A program made the translations under genes and the position numbers. From NCBI GenBank assembly GCA_020851855.1, contig JADZBY010000334.1:1-7429 (forward strand): a stretch of 7,429 nucleotides of DNA. Reading direction: 5' to 3'. Below, piece by piece: positions 1 to 5,409 of the stretch; the stretch's first letter is position 1; each line of letters opens with the position of its first letter. The notes beneath the pieces were generated by a model. It saw nothing but the letters and a program-made list of their open reading frames with translations, was not told the DNA's origin and searched no databases. This DNA is from Anaerolineae bacterium. GTDB taxonomy: Bacteria > Chloroflexota > Anaerolineae > Aggregatilineales > UBA2796.

Positions 1-91
1 GTCCTCAACGGCGCTTGATGCTGTCTGTCGCTGCCCTCCGTCTGTTGTCTCGAGCCGCCCGCGTTCCCGCCTGCGCCTCGGAAGTGCCGGT

Positions 92-119
92 AGTATACCA
101 CGCCCCCCACGACGCGCAA
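92..119 (-). promoter_or_regulatory. Candidate sigma70-type promoter reading leftwards
   Basis: On the minus strand a -35-like TTGCGC (119-114) is followed after 16 nt by a -10-like TATACT (97-92). Transcription would start near 85 and run out of the left edge. The spacing and -10 match are reasonable, but the -35 is weak and the spacer is very G-rich. It lies well past the end of the FHA gene, so if real it would serve a separate gene to the left. Confidence 0.35.
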
Positions 120-185
120 GGGGGAATTTTTGCGAGTTTTTATAGGAAGTCTGAAAGAGGACCCAAGCAGGCAACAAACCGGCAA

Positions 186-205
186 GGCGATTCGCGCGAA
201 TCGCC
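186..205. repeat. Perfect 20-bp palindrome, possible terminator or operator
   Basis: The sequence GGCGATTCGCGCGAATCGCC equals its own reverse complement. As RNA it could form an 8-bp stem with a GCGC loop. It starts about 40 nt past the stop codon of the FHA gene. On the minus strand it is followed by a mildly T-rich stretch (TTGCCGGTTTGTT) rather than a clean T tract. A transcription end for the FHA gene is therefore possible. A dimeric protein binding site is the alternative. Confidence 0.4.
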
Positions 206-245
206 CCGTCTGCCGCCATTCTGCGACTTTGGATCGGGCTGTCAA

Positions 246-1118
246 TCAGCGGTCGGCGTGCTTAAAAATGATGGTGAGCGGCAGCCGCCCCAACCGCACC
301 TCGTCGCCGTGACGCAACACACGGCTTTCGCGCGGGTAGACGCGCTGCCCGTTCAGGTAGGTGAAATTCCGGCTGCTCAGGTCCGTGATCTGCACCGTGT
401 TCTCGGCGCGCCGCAGCGAGGCGTGAATACGGGACACGCCCAGTTCTTCGGCGTTGTACGGCGACAGGTCGATGTCGGGCTTGAGCGGGTTCTCCGGCGA
501 GCTGCGCCCCAGGGTAACGTCCTGATCGCCCAGTTCGACCCGGATCGGCTTCGCGCCGCCGCGCGCCACGAGCAACACCTGGGACGCCGCGCCAAGATAG
601 GCCGTGCCCCAGCGCGTCTGCTGTTCCTGGCCCTTCTCGGCAAAGACCCGCGTTGCGCCCAGTTTGCCGCCCTGAAGCATGTGCCCACACGCATAACAGT
701 AGTTGTCGCCGGCGCGATTGGGCTTGCCGCACTTGGGGCAGAACTGCATACCCGTCGGGGCTTCAGCGCCAAATCCGCCCGCGCCCTCGGCTTCCTTCGC
801 GCGTGGATCGCGGCTCGGCGGCGGCGTGATGGGCCGAATCACCGAGGCGGCGCGGTTCGGTGCAGCGCCTTGCGGCGGTGCGACAGGCTCGGGGGCGGGT
901 GGTATGGGCGGCGGGCGGCGCTTGGCCACGTATTTGGCCCCTTCCCGGCTTTCCCACTGCGTGACCAGCGTGTTGAGCTGTGCCAGCCCGTTCTGGTCAA
1001 GCTGCTCCGCGAGCGTGCGCAGCGTCTTCACGACGGCATCGGACGACCAGCCGTCCCGCCTGAGACGGATGTACTCGGTGTAAATGTCCATCATGTTGGC
1101 TGGCGCGTTGTCGTCCAT
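246..1118 (-). CDS. Zinc-ribbon and FHA domain protein
   Basis: Predicted cytoplasmic protein of 290 residues that probably reads phosphothreonine signals. Numbering here counts from the GTG one codon upstream. Residues 1-60 form a charged, probably helical region of no recognised family. Residues 66-115 are a proline/alanine-rich linker. A four-cysteine zinc ribbon follows (CPKC at 128-131, CYAC at 142-145). Residues about 190-288 are a forkhead-associated domain with the expected landmarks: GRS at 205-207, SRIH at 230-233, an Asn after DLSSR at 252, and NGQ at 257-259. FHA domains bind phosphothreonine peptides, usually products of Ser/Thr kinases; no kinase is visible here. The first two codons are GTG-ATG. 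I prefer the ATG because a GAGGG motif lies 6 nt before it, against 3 nt for the GTG. Partner and process are unknown. The domain call is strong; the biological role is open. Confidence 0.93.
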   Translation of the reverse strand: MDDNAPANMMDIYTEYIRLRRDGWSSDAVVKTLRTLAEQLDQNGLAQLNTLVTQWESREGAKYVAKRRPPPIPPAPEPVAPPQGAAPNRAASVIRPITPPPSRDPRAKEAEGAGGFGAEAPTGMQFCPKCGKPNRAGDNYCYACGHMLQGGKLGATRVFAEKGQEQQTRWGTAYLGAASQVLLVARGGAKPIRVELGDQDVTLGRSSPENPLKPDIDLSPYNAEELGVSRIHASLRRAENTVQITDLSSRNFTYLNGQRVYPRESRVLRHGDEVRLGRLPLTIIFKHADR

Positions 1119-1294
1119 CACGGACCCTCAATTGCTCCTATGCTTGTCCAGTGCGCCCTATGACAGGCGTCTAGGGACATTGTACAGAATTTCTCGAAGT
1201 TCGGGTTGTTCCTGGTAGGAATTCTTTATGAATTTGCCTGATAATCCATGGCGTCAGCGATAAGTTTACCGAAGAGCGTCTACAAGGAGAGGAC
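1119..1294. promoter_or_regulatory. Divergent intergenic region between FHA and redoxin-like genes
   Basis: This AT-richer gap must hold the promoters of two genes read outward. On the minus strand TACAAT (1184-1179) is a plausible -10 for the FHA gene, without a good -35. On the plus strand GATAAT (1240-1245) is a plausible -10 for the redoxin-like gene, also without a convincing -35 at normal spacing. A small inverted repeat (AATTC, 5-nt gap, GAATT at 1221-1235) lies between them and could bind a regulator, but it is too short to be sure. Confidence 0.3.
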
Positions 1295-1765
1295 ATGGAG
1301 TCTTCACCCGATGCCCCGCTGGAACCCGGCGCGCTTGCCCCGGATTTTGAACTGGAAACGGCGACCGGGAAGCGCATCAGCCGCGAGGATTTTCGTGGCA
1401 AAGCGGGCCTGGTGCTCGTCTTTTTTCGCTGGGACCCGGCCATCCGTCCCTACCTGGATGCCATCGCGCACGATATGGACGAGTATACGCTGATTGGCTC
1501 GCGCGTGCTGGCCATCACGGACGTGGGGCGGGAAGCGCTGCGGGCGGCGCTGGCCTGGCAACTCCCGTTCCCGTTGGCCGCCGATCCGGATGGGCGGGCG
1601 TGGCAGGCCTATACACGCCGGACCGAGTACGCCTATGCCGTGTTCGTGCTCGACATGTACGGCGGCGTGGATTCGCAGAAAGTGGCAGCGACGCTGGACG
1701 AACTGCCGGCCCCGAAAATGGCGCTGGACTGGTCGCGCGCGGCGCAGTACCGCTGCAATATCTGA
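1295..1765 (+). CDS. AhpC/TSA-like thioredoxin-fold protein without peroxidatic cysteine
   Basis: A 156-residue protein resembling the peroxiredoxin/redoxin family. The N-terminal pattern G-x-x-A-P-D-F-x-L (12-20), followed by a G-K-x-x-S-x-x-D-F-R-G-K segment (25-36), is typical. The next strand, LVLVFFRW (39-46), matches the strand before the active site. Active peroxiredoxins then carry a proline/threonine motif and the peroxidatic cysteine. Here the segment reads DPAIRPYL (47-54) with no cysteine. The only cysteine in the protein is residue 154, two from the end. Peroxidase chemistry by the normal mechanism is therefore unlikely. It may be a structural, binding or degenerate homologue. 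The ATG start is supported by AAGGAG 5 nt upstream. The gene stands alone on the plus strand and converges on dam with 12 nt between stop codons; that gap contains the 10-bp palindrome TCGCCGGCGA (1767-1776). Confidence 0.85.
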   Translation: MESSPDAPLEPGALAPDFELETATGKRISREDFRGKAGLVLVFFRWDPAIRPYLDAIAHDMDEYTLIGSRVLAITDVGREALRAALAWQLPFPLAADPDGRAWQAYTRRTEYAYAVFVLDMYGGVDSQKVAATLDELPAPKMALDWSRAAQYRCNI

Positions 1766-1777
1766 GTCGCCGGCGAA

Positions 1778-2644
1778 TCACGCCCGCTGGCCGAGGATGA
1801 GCAACTCCGGAACGGCCCCCCGGCTGGCGGCGCGCGAGTTGATGGCCCGGCGCGCCTGGACCGGGACCGTCTCGAGGCCCGCATAGATGGCGCGGACGAA
1901 GGGCGTATCGGAGTTGCTGAGCAGGACGGTACAGCCCAGCGCCGCCAGCCGCCGGAACATGCCTGCCAACTCGCCCTGCTCCACCACGCCGAACATGTCG
2001 GGCTGGTAGGCGGTGAAATTGGCCGTCTTGCTGGCCGGATGATAAGGCGGGTCGAAGTAGACCACGTCGCCGGGCCGCGCCAGGCCGGACGTCTCCACCA
2101 TGCGAAAATCCTCGCAGCGGATGTCCACGCCCTGGAGCGCCGCCGACGCCGCACGGAGCTTTGCCTCGTCCAGGATGGGGGGATTCGTGTAGCGGCCCAT
2201 CGGCACGTTGAATCTCCCGAACCGGTTGACGCGCCACAGGCCGTTGTAGCACGTCTTGTTCAGGTAGATAAAACGCGCCGCGCGCTCGACGGGCGTGAAC
2301 AGGCCCAGCCCGCGCTGATCCATGGCCCGCACCTTCTCGTAGTGCGCCTTGCCGTGCCGATCCCGGTGGTCGGCCAGCTTCTCGATGAGCGCATCCAGGT
2401 TGTCGCGCACCACACGGTAGCAATTCACCAGTTCAAAGTTGGAATCGGACAGGACGTACTCGCGGAAACGGTTCTCGGCGCGCAGGCGAAAAAACACGGC
2501 GGCGCTGCCCATGAACGGCTCGATGTAGCGCTCGCCTTGCGCCGGGAAATACGGCAAATACAGGTCCAGGAGCCGCTGCTTGCCGCCTGCCCACTTCAGA
2601 AAGGGCGCAGCGCGCCCGGAGCGCCCGGATTCCGGCGTGCTCAA
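1778..2644 (-). CDS. dam: Dam-type DNA adenine N6-methyltransferase (D12 class)
   Basis: Transfers a methyl group from S-adenosylmethionine to adenine N6 in DNA, most likely at GATC if it behaves like family members. From the proposed TTG start it is 288 residues. The SAM-binding motif X is PFLKWAGGK (14-22). Motif I is PFMGSAAVFF (43-52), with alanine in place of the second glycine of FxGxG. The segment LNKTCYNGLWRVN (128-140) and the following FNVPMG are characteristic of the Dam/DpnIIA group. The catalytic motif IV is DPPY (198-201). The C-terminal INSR/RG-x-VPELLILG segment also fits the family. The TTG start overlaps the stop of the upstream gene (shared TTGA), which suggests translational coupling. 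It is the last usual start codon before motif X. An in-frame GTG near 2683 and an ATG near 2752 would add N-terminal residues that merely overlap the upstream gene and look non-native. No restriction enzyme is visible, so it may be a solitary methylase. Confidence 0.92.
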   Translation of the reverse strand: MSTPESGRSGRAAPFLKWAGGKQRLLDLYLPYFPAQGERYIEPFMGSAAVFFRLRAENRFREYVLSDSNFELVNCYRVVRDNLDALIEKLADHRDRHGKAHYEKVRAMDQRGLGLFTPVERAARFIYLNKTCYNGLWRVNRFGRFNVPMGRYTNPPILDEAKLRAASAALQGVDIRCEDFRMVETSGLARPGDVVYFDPPYHPASKTANFTAYQPDMFGVVEQGELAGMFRRLAALGCTVLLSNSDTPFVRAIYAGLETVPVQARRAINSRAASRGAVPELLILGQRA

Positions 2645-3612
2645 CGCACAGCCTGCCCGCGTGGCGTCGCGAACTCTGCGCACACGCGCTCGCTGCCGAT
2701 GCCGCTGGTCACGCAGCGTTCTTTGGCATTGCCCAGCAATTTCTGCGTCCAATCGACTGCCCCGCCATCCGCCAGTTCAAGCGTGCGCCCGTCCGTCGTC
2801 GTGGCGTACACGTGGAAACACACATCGGAATAGTAGCCTCTGCCGGACGTGCGCTGGTCATCTCGCACAAGCTCCGCATTCACGACCTGGTCCTGAAGAA
2901 TTGACAGAAGGCGCTCCACGACGGCGTAGCGTTGCGCGCTTGCGCTCAGCGGGGTGACGGCGACGCGCAGAGGGGTATCGGCCCGTGTGTAGGCGCGGAT
3001 CGCCTGGCAGTAGAAGCGGATGTGCGTGAGCAACGCCGAGAACTCCCATTCCAGCCGACCCTGATCCCGGCCCGCGCTGCACAACGCGAACGCGCTGAAG
3101 TGAGGCACAAGGTCCGGATTCTCGTAGCGCTGCGTCCGCAGAAGCCGGTGGCTGGCGGCCAGATGAATCGCAAGGGGCGACTTCGGATCGCCCTGCATGA
3201 TCTGGCGACGACGGCGCGCACATTCCAGCGCCAGGACGTTCGTGGAGTCCGAGACCACTTCCGTGTTACGCGCCGTGGACAGGACCCGGCGCTGATCGTT
3301 CAGCGCGACGGCTGCACAGGTTCCAAGCGGCGCAACCGGCGAAAGCGCAACCGGCTCAAACGAATCGGGCAGGCTCGCAAATGCCGTTTGTTCCCATTCC
3401 ACGAGGGCGAGCGGAGAGAGCGCCGAAGGCCGAACAAACCGATTCTTCTCATAATCCGCCAGCACGGCGGCGGGCTGGCGGCTTTGCGCGCGGCGTCGGT
3501 AGACTTCGAGCAGAAGCGACTGCAAATCGGTTGGCGAAAGGCCCTCGGCGAGCACATCCACCAGCCCCGGGATGCCCGCCTGGCGTTCAATGCGCGCAAT
3601 CGTTTTGTCCAT
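2641..3612 (-). CDS. Putative HisRS/HisZ-like class II synthetase-fold protein
   Basis: A 323-residue protein with features of the histidyl-tRNA synthetase catalytic core, judged by pattern only. The segment SPVAPLGTC (91-99) plus STARNTEVVSDSTNVLALE (112-130) resembles the region carrying the conserved arginine and threonine before motif 2. LLRTQRYENPDLVPHFSAF (157-175) resembles motif 2 (fRxE). GRGYYSDVCFHVY (257-269) resembles the histidine-A motif region RGLDYYxGxxFE. LADGGAVDW (280-288) resembles the GGGRYD segment. SGIGSERV (303-310) resembles motif 3. The protein ends just after motif 3, so the HisRS anticodon-binding domain is missing, as in HisZ, the regulatory subunit of ATP phosphoribosyltransferase. 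No hisG or other histidine gene is visible. The ATG start has AGGG 5 nt upstream; a TTG eight codons earlier is the alternative. Its stop overlaps the dam start, so the two are probably co-translated. The gene is secure; the family call is moderate and the function unknown. Confidence 0.65.
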   Translation of the reverse strand: MDKTIARIERQAGIPGLVDVLAEGLSPTDLQSLLLEVYRRRAQSRQPAAVLADYEKNRFVRPSALSPLALVEWEQTAFASLPDSFEPVALSPVAPLGTCAAVALNDQRRVLSTARNTEVVSDSTNVLALECARRRRQIMQGDPKSPLAIHLAASHRLLRTQRYENPDLVPHFSAFALCSAGRDQGRLEWEFSALLTHIRFYCQAIRAYTRADTPLRVAVTPLSASAQRYAVVERLLSILQDQVVNAELVRDDQRTSGRGYYSDVCFHVYATTTDGRTLELADGGAVDWTQKLLGNAKERCVTSGIGSERVCAEFATPRGQAVR

Positions 3613-3766
3613 GCTCACCCTATCTCTCTCCAACACATCGTGATTCGGGGTTCAACGTAAGCAGCAAGAACGACAAGCCGCGTCAGTGGATAACCGGATA
3701 ACCGTACGGGCGGTAAGCGCCGCACTTCTGAATGCGCCGACATCCGCCTGAAAAGTAAGTGCGCCG
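3613..3766. other. Intergenic gap between MtnA-like and HisRS-like genes
   Basis: A 154-bp non-coding spacer between two minus-strand genes. It contains a perfect tandem duplication of the octamer GGATAACC (3688-3703). It also contains a weak inverted repeat, CGCACTT (3721-3727) and AAGTGCG (3757-3763), which could help end transcription of the MtnA-like gene. I see no strong promoter for the HisRS-like/dam pair, so read-through from the MtnA-like gene remains possible. Confidence 0.35.
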
Positions 3767-4822
3767 TCACGCGCGGGGCGGGCTGTGATGGGCCGTAACC
3801 GCCGCCGACAGATTGGGAAGGTAGGGCGGGCTGACGATGCCGTTTTCGGTGATGATCACGGTGATGAAGCGGGCGGGCGTCACGTCATGCGTCAGATTTC
3901 GCGCCGGGAAGTCGTCCGGCACGAGCGGCTGGTTGCCCAGGCGGCGCAGCGCTTCCGGTGGTCCATTCTCCGGCCCGATCTGGTCGCCGCTCATCAAGCC
4001 CTGGTCCACGCTGGTGCATGGCGCAATCACATAAAAGGGGATGTGGTGCTCGTGGGCCAGCACGGCGAGCATGAACGCGCCCGGCGCGCCGACGGCGTCG
4101 CCGTTCAGCGCGATGCGCTCGGCCCCGACCAGCACCGCGCTGACTTCGCCCTCTTTCATATAGAAGGCCGCCGCCGCGTCGGCGATGATCTCGAACATCA
4201 CGCCCATTCGCGCCAGTTCCCAGGCCGCCAACCGCGCGCCGAGCAAGTCCGGGCGGCCCTCGGTCTGCAATACGCGCAGCAGCCTGCCGCGCTCGTGAAA
4301 GGCGCGAATCATGCCCAGCGCTGTGCCGTAAGCCACCGCCGACAGCCCGCCGGTATGGCCGTGGTGCAGGACGGTGTCGCCGCCGCGCAGGAGCGCCGCG
4401 CCGTGTTCGGCCATCGCCCGGTTGGCCTGCACAATGCCGCCCGCCATCTGCTGCGCGTCGTCCAGCAGCGCGCCCTGAATGGCGGCAGTCGTGGCGTAGT
4501 CGGGGGCGTAGGCCCGCGTCATCAGGCGATCCACCGCACATTCCAGGCGGCGGTTGTCCGGCAGCGCCTTTTTCATGATCACGCCGGCAATTTCGACGTA
4601 TTCGAGCAACTGGGCGACTTCGGTAGCGGCGCTCTGTTGGGCTGCCAGCGCCATGCCGAACGCCGCCGCTGCCGCGATGCTCGATCCGCCCAGCACGGCC
4701 TGATCGGTGATGGCCTGCGCGACATCGCGATAGTCGTCAAAATCGAGCTGCTTCACATCCCACGGAAGCGCGCGCTGGTCCACCAGCCGGACCCGTCCGT
4801 CGTGCCAGTCCACATAGCGCAT
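3767..4822 (-). CDS. MtnA/eIF2B-family protein with altered isomerase active site
   Basis: A 351-residue homologue of methylthioribose-1-phosphate isomerase (MtnA), the methionine-salvage enzyme that converts an aldose phosphate to its ketose. The full fold is represented: start YVDWHDGRVRLVDQ (3-16), AAAAFGMALAAQ (51-62), HTGGLSAVAYGTALGMIRAF (156-175), GRPDLLGARLAAWEL (189-203), VSAVLVGAERIALNGD (227-242), IPFYVIAPCTSVD (261-273) and DVTPARFITVIITENGIV (313-330). Key positions differ. The catalytic cysteine of the LTHCNTG motif is Gly155 (LHHGHTG). The catalytic aspartate of GADRI is Glu235 (GAERI). The Asn-Lys of NKIGT is Gly-Ala (245-246), and the RGAPAIG loop reads LGGSSIA (44-50). Normal MtnA catalysis is therefore doubtful. 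Related family members such as eIF2B regulatory subunits bind ligands without isomerase activity. The ATG start is preferred over a TTG five codons earlier because GGAG lies 7 nt upstream and MtnA proteins usually begin this way. A good promoter lies upstream. Confidence 0.87.
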   Translation of the reverse strand: MRYVDWHDGRVRLVDQRALPWDVKQLDFDDYRDVAQAITDQAVLGGSSIAAAAAFGMALAAQQSAATEVAQLLEYVEIAGVIMKKALPDNRRLECAVDRLMTRAYAPDYATTAAIQGALLDDAQQMAGGIVQANRAMAEHGAALLRGGDTVLHHGHTGGLSAVAYGTALGMIRAFHERGRLLRVLQTEGRPDLLGARLAAWELARMGVMFEIIADAAAAFYMKEGEVSAVLVGAERIALNGDAVGAPGAFMLAVLAHEHHIPFYVIAPCTSVDQGLMSGDQIGPENGPPEALRRLGNQPLVPDDFPARNLTHDVTPARFITVIITENGIVSPPYLPNLSAAVTAHHSPPRA

Positions 4823-4868
4823 GGCCGTGCTCCGCAATGCCGTTCGTGCCGCGCCAAGACGTGGCCGG

Positions 4869-4897
4869 ATTATAACATGCGGGCGGGAAGCGCCGAA
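4869..4897 (-). promoter_or_regulatory. Extended -10 promoter of the MtnA-like gene
   Basis: On the minus strand TGTTATAAT (4877-4869) is a perfect extended -10 element (TGnTATAAT). A weak -35-like TTCGGC lies 17 nt upstream (4897-4892). Initiation would fall about 40 nt before the ATG at 4822, leaving a short leader. A strong -10 in such GC-rich DNA is unlikely by chance. The palindromic repeat begins immediately upstream at 4901. Confidence 0.6.
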
Positions 4898-4900
4898 GCG

Positions 4901-5026
4901 ACCTCACCCCCTGGCCCCCTCTCCACGCGGAGTACCGCGTGGAGAGGGGGAAATGGCGCAGAGTCGCTCCCCTCTCTATGCCTGCCGGGGTCCCCGACCG
5001 GCATGGAGAGGGGCCGGGGGTGAGGT
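4901..5026. repeat. GC-rich palindromic element with nested hairpins
   Basis: The ends are near-complementary: ACCTCACCCCC..CTCTCC at 4901-4924 and GGAGAGGGGCC..TGAGGT at 5005-5026, so they can pair over about 20 bases with small indels. Inside, a perfect 16-bp inverted repeat (4915-4930 and 4935-4950, loop AGTA) forms one hairpin. A second, imperfect hairpin spans about 4969-5014: CCCCTCTCTATGCC pairs with GGCATGGAGAGGGG, and inner bases CGGGG/CCCCG add to the stem. Each hairpin keeps the CCCCTCTC/GAGAGGGG stem while the tip differs. A related half copy (GGAGAGGGG-TC-AGGGG) occurs at 5385-5400. It encodes no protein. It may be a dispersed palindromic repeat, and it could act as a bidirectional terminator. 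Confidence 0.75.
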
Positions 5027-5110
5027 CAGGAGAGTGATGCTGCCTGTCTGGGCCATGTTCGCCGCGCGAAGTTCATTACACCCTCCAAGTGCTCAATATT
5101 CACAAGCAGC

Positions 5111-5218
5111 GCCTGGACCTGAAGGTCCAGGCTGAAACTACGAAGCCCTGGCGGGCTGAGGGCGTGTGTCAGCCGGCCAGGGCTTTGTAGACTCAGCCCG
5201 GTCGCTTCAGCGCCGGGC
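5111..5218. repeat. Compound palindrome with two covarying terminal hairpins
   Basis: A left hairpin (arms GCCTGGACC 5111-5119 and GGTCCAGGC 5124-5132, loop TGAA) is followed by a 20-base arm (5138-5157), a 13-nt centre, and a matching arm (5171-5190, two mispaired positions, one a G-T wobble). A right hairpin closes it (GCCCGG 5196-5201, bulged T, CGC, loop TTCA, GCG, CCGGGC 5213-5218). Read on the opposite strand, the right hairpin is a variant of the left: same TGAA loop, with three base pairs exchanged by paired changes and one bulge. The whole is thus one large palindrome of hairpins. Confidence 0.75.
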
Positions 5219-5252
5219 GGGCCAGACGATGCGCATGACTATCTGAAAACCC
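5128..5252. repeat. Tandem 125-bp repeat unit, copy 1
   Basis: This copy starts inside the right arm of the left hairpin at CAGGCTGAAACTACG and ends at ATCTGAAAACCC. It holds the main inverted repeat (5138-5157/5171-5190), the right hairpin (5196-5218) and a 34-nt tail that includes the palindrome ATGCGCAT (5229-5236). It differs from copy 2 at only 3 of 125 positions: 5164 G/A, 5170 C/T and 5175 G/C. Confidence 0.95.
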
Positions 5253-5254
5253 AT

Positions 5255-5379
5255 CAGGCTGAAACTACGAAGCCCTGGCGGGCTGAGGGCATGTGTTAGC
5301 CCGCCAGGGCTTTGTAGACTCAGCCCGGTCGCTTCAGCGCCGGGCGGGCCAGACGATGCGCATGACTATCTGAAAACCC
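5255..5379. repeat. Tandem 125-bp repeat unit, copy 2
   Basis: This is a near-identical second copy 127 bp downstream of the first, separated from it by AT. It lacks the full left hairpin because the duplicated segment begins inside it. The main arms are 5265-5284 and 5298-5317; here the G-to-C difference at 5302 restores pairing that copy 1 lacks, leaving only a G-T wobble. The right hairpin is at 5323-5345. High identity points to a recent duplication or to sequence homogenisation. Confidence 0.95.
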
Positions 5380-5409
5380 GTGTTGGAGAGGGGTCAGGGG
5401 GCGCGGCGT

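Larger units (their letters stand above)
1..245. other. Non-coding left edge, possible 5' region of a gene beyond the window
   Basis: I see no convincing gene here. Plus-strand reading frames that cross it run antisense to the FHA gene and show no recognisable domain. The stretch separates the end of the minus-strand FHA gene from whatever lies to the left. It holds a perfect palindrome (186-205) and a candidate minus-strand promoter (92-119). On the minus strand the extreme left edge reads TTGAGGAC, which could be a ribosome binding site for a gene starting just outside the window. That last point is inference only. Confidence 0.4.

Noticed and set aside
15..1163. Long plus-strand open frame over the FHA gene
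   Set aside because: It is antisense to a gene with clear zinc-ribbon and FHA motifs, has arginine/alanine-rich composition typical of GC-rich shadow frames, and shows no domain.
2645..2752. Longer N-terminus for dam (ATG near 2752 or GTG near 2683)
   Set aside because: The added residues are arginine-rich, have no similarity to Dam proteins, and simply reflect the overlapping upstream gene.
2039..2833. Plus-strand open frame opposite dam
   Set aside because: The opposite strand carries the dam motifs X, I and IV; this frame has none.
1778..3612. Complete restriction-modification or defence system
   Set aside because: The partner of dam has synthetase-like motifs and no PD-(D/E)xK or HNH nuclease pattern that I can see, so a restriction role is unsupported.
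3767..4822. Frameshifted or decaying mtnA pseudogene
   Set aside because: The frame is intact over the full family length with a promoter and ribosome binding site; only specific pocket residues differ.
3785..5023. 412-residue plus-strand open frame over the MtnA-like gene
   Set aside because: Antisense shadow of a recognisable protein. It runs into the palindromic repeat and has no family features or good start signals.
5111..5218. tRNA or known riboswitch
   Set aside because: The stems form linear hairpins, not a cloverleaf. There is no CCA-type acceptor or T-loop sequence, and no riboswitch consensus I recognise.
5128..5379. CRISPR array
   Set aside because: Only two long copies (125 bp) separated by 2 nt, with internal palindromes and no spacers; no cas genes.
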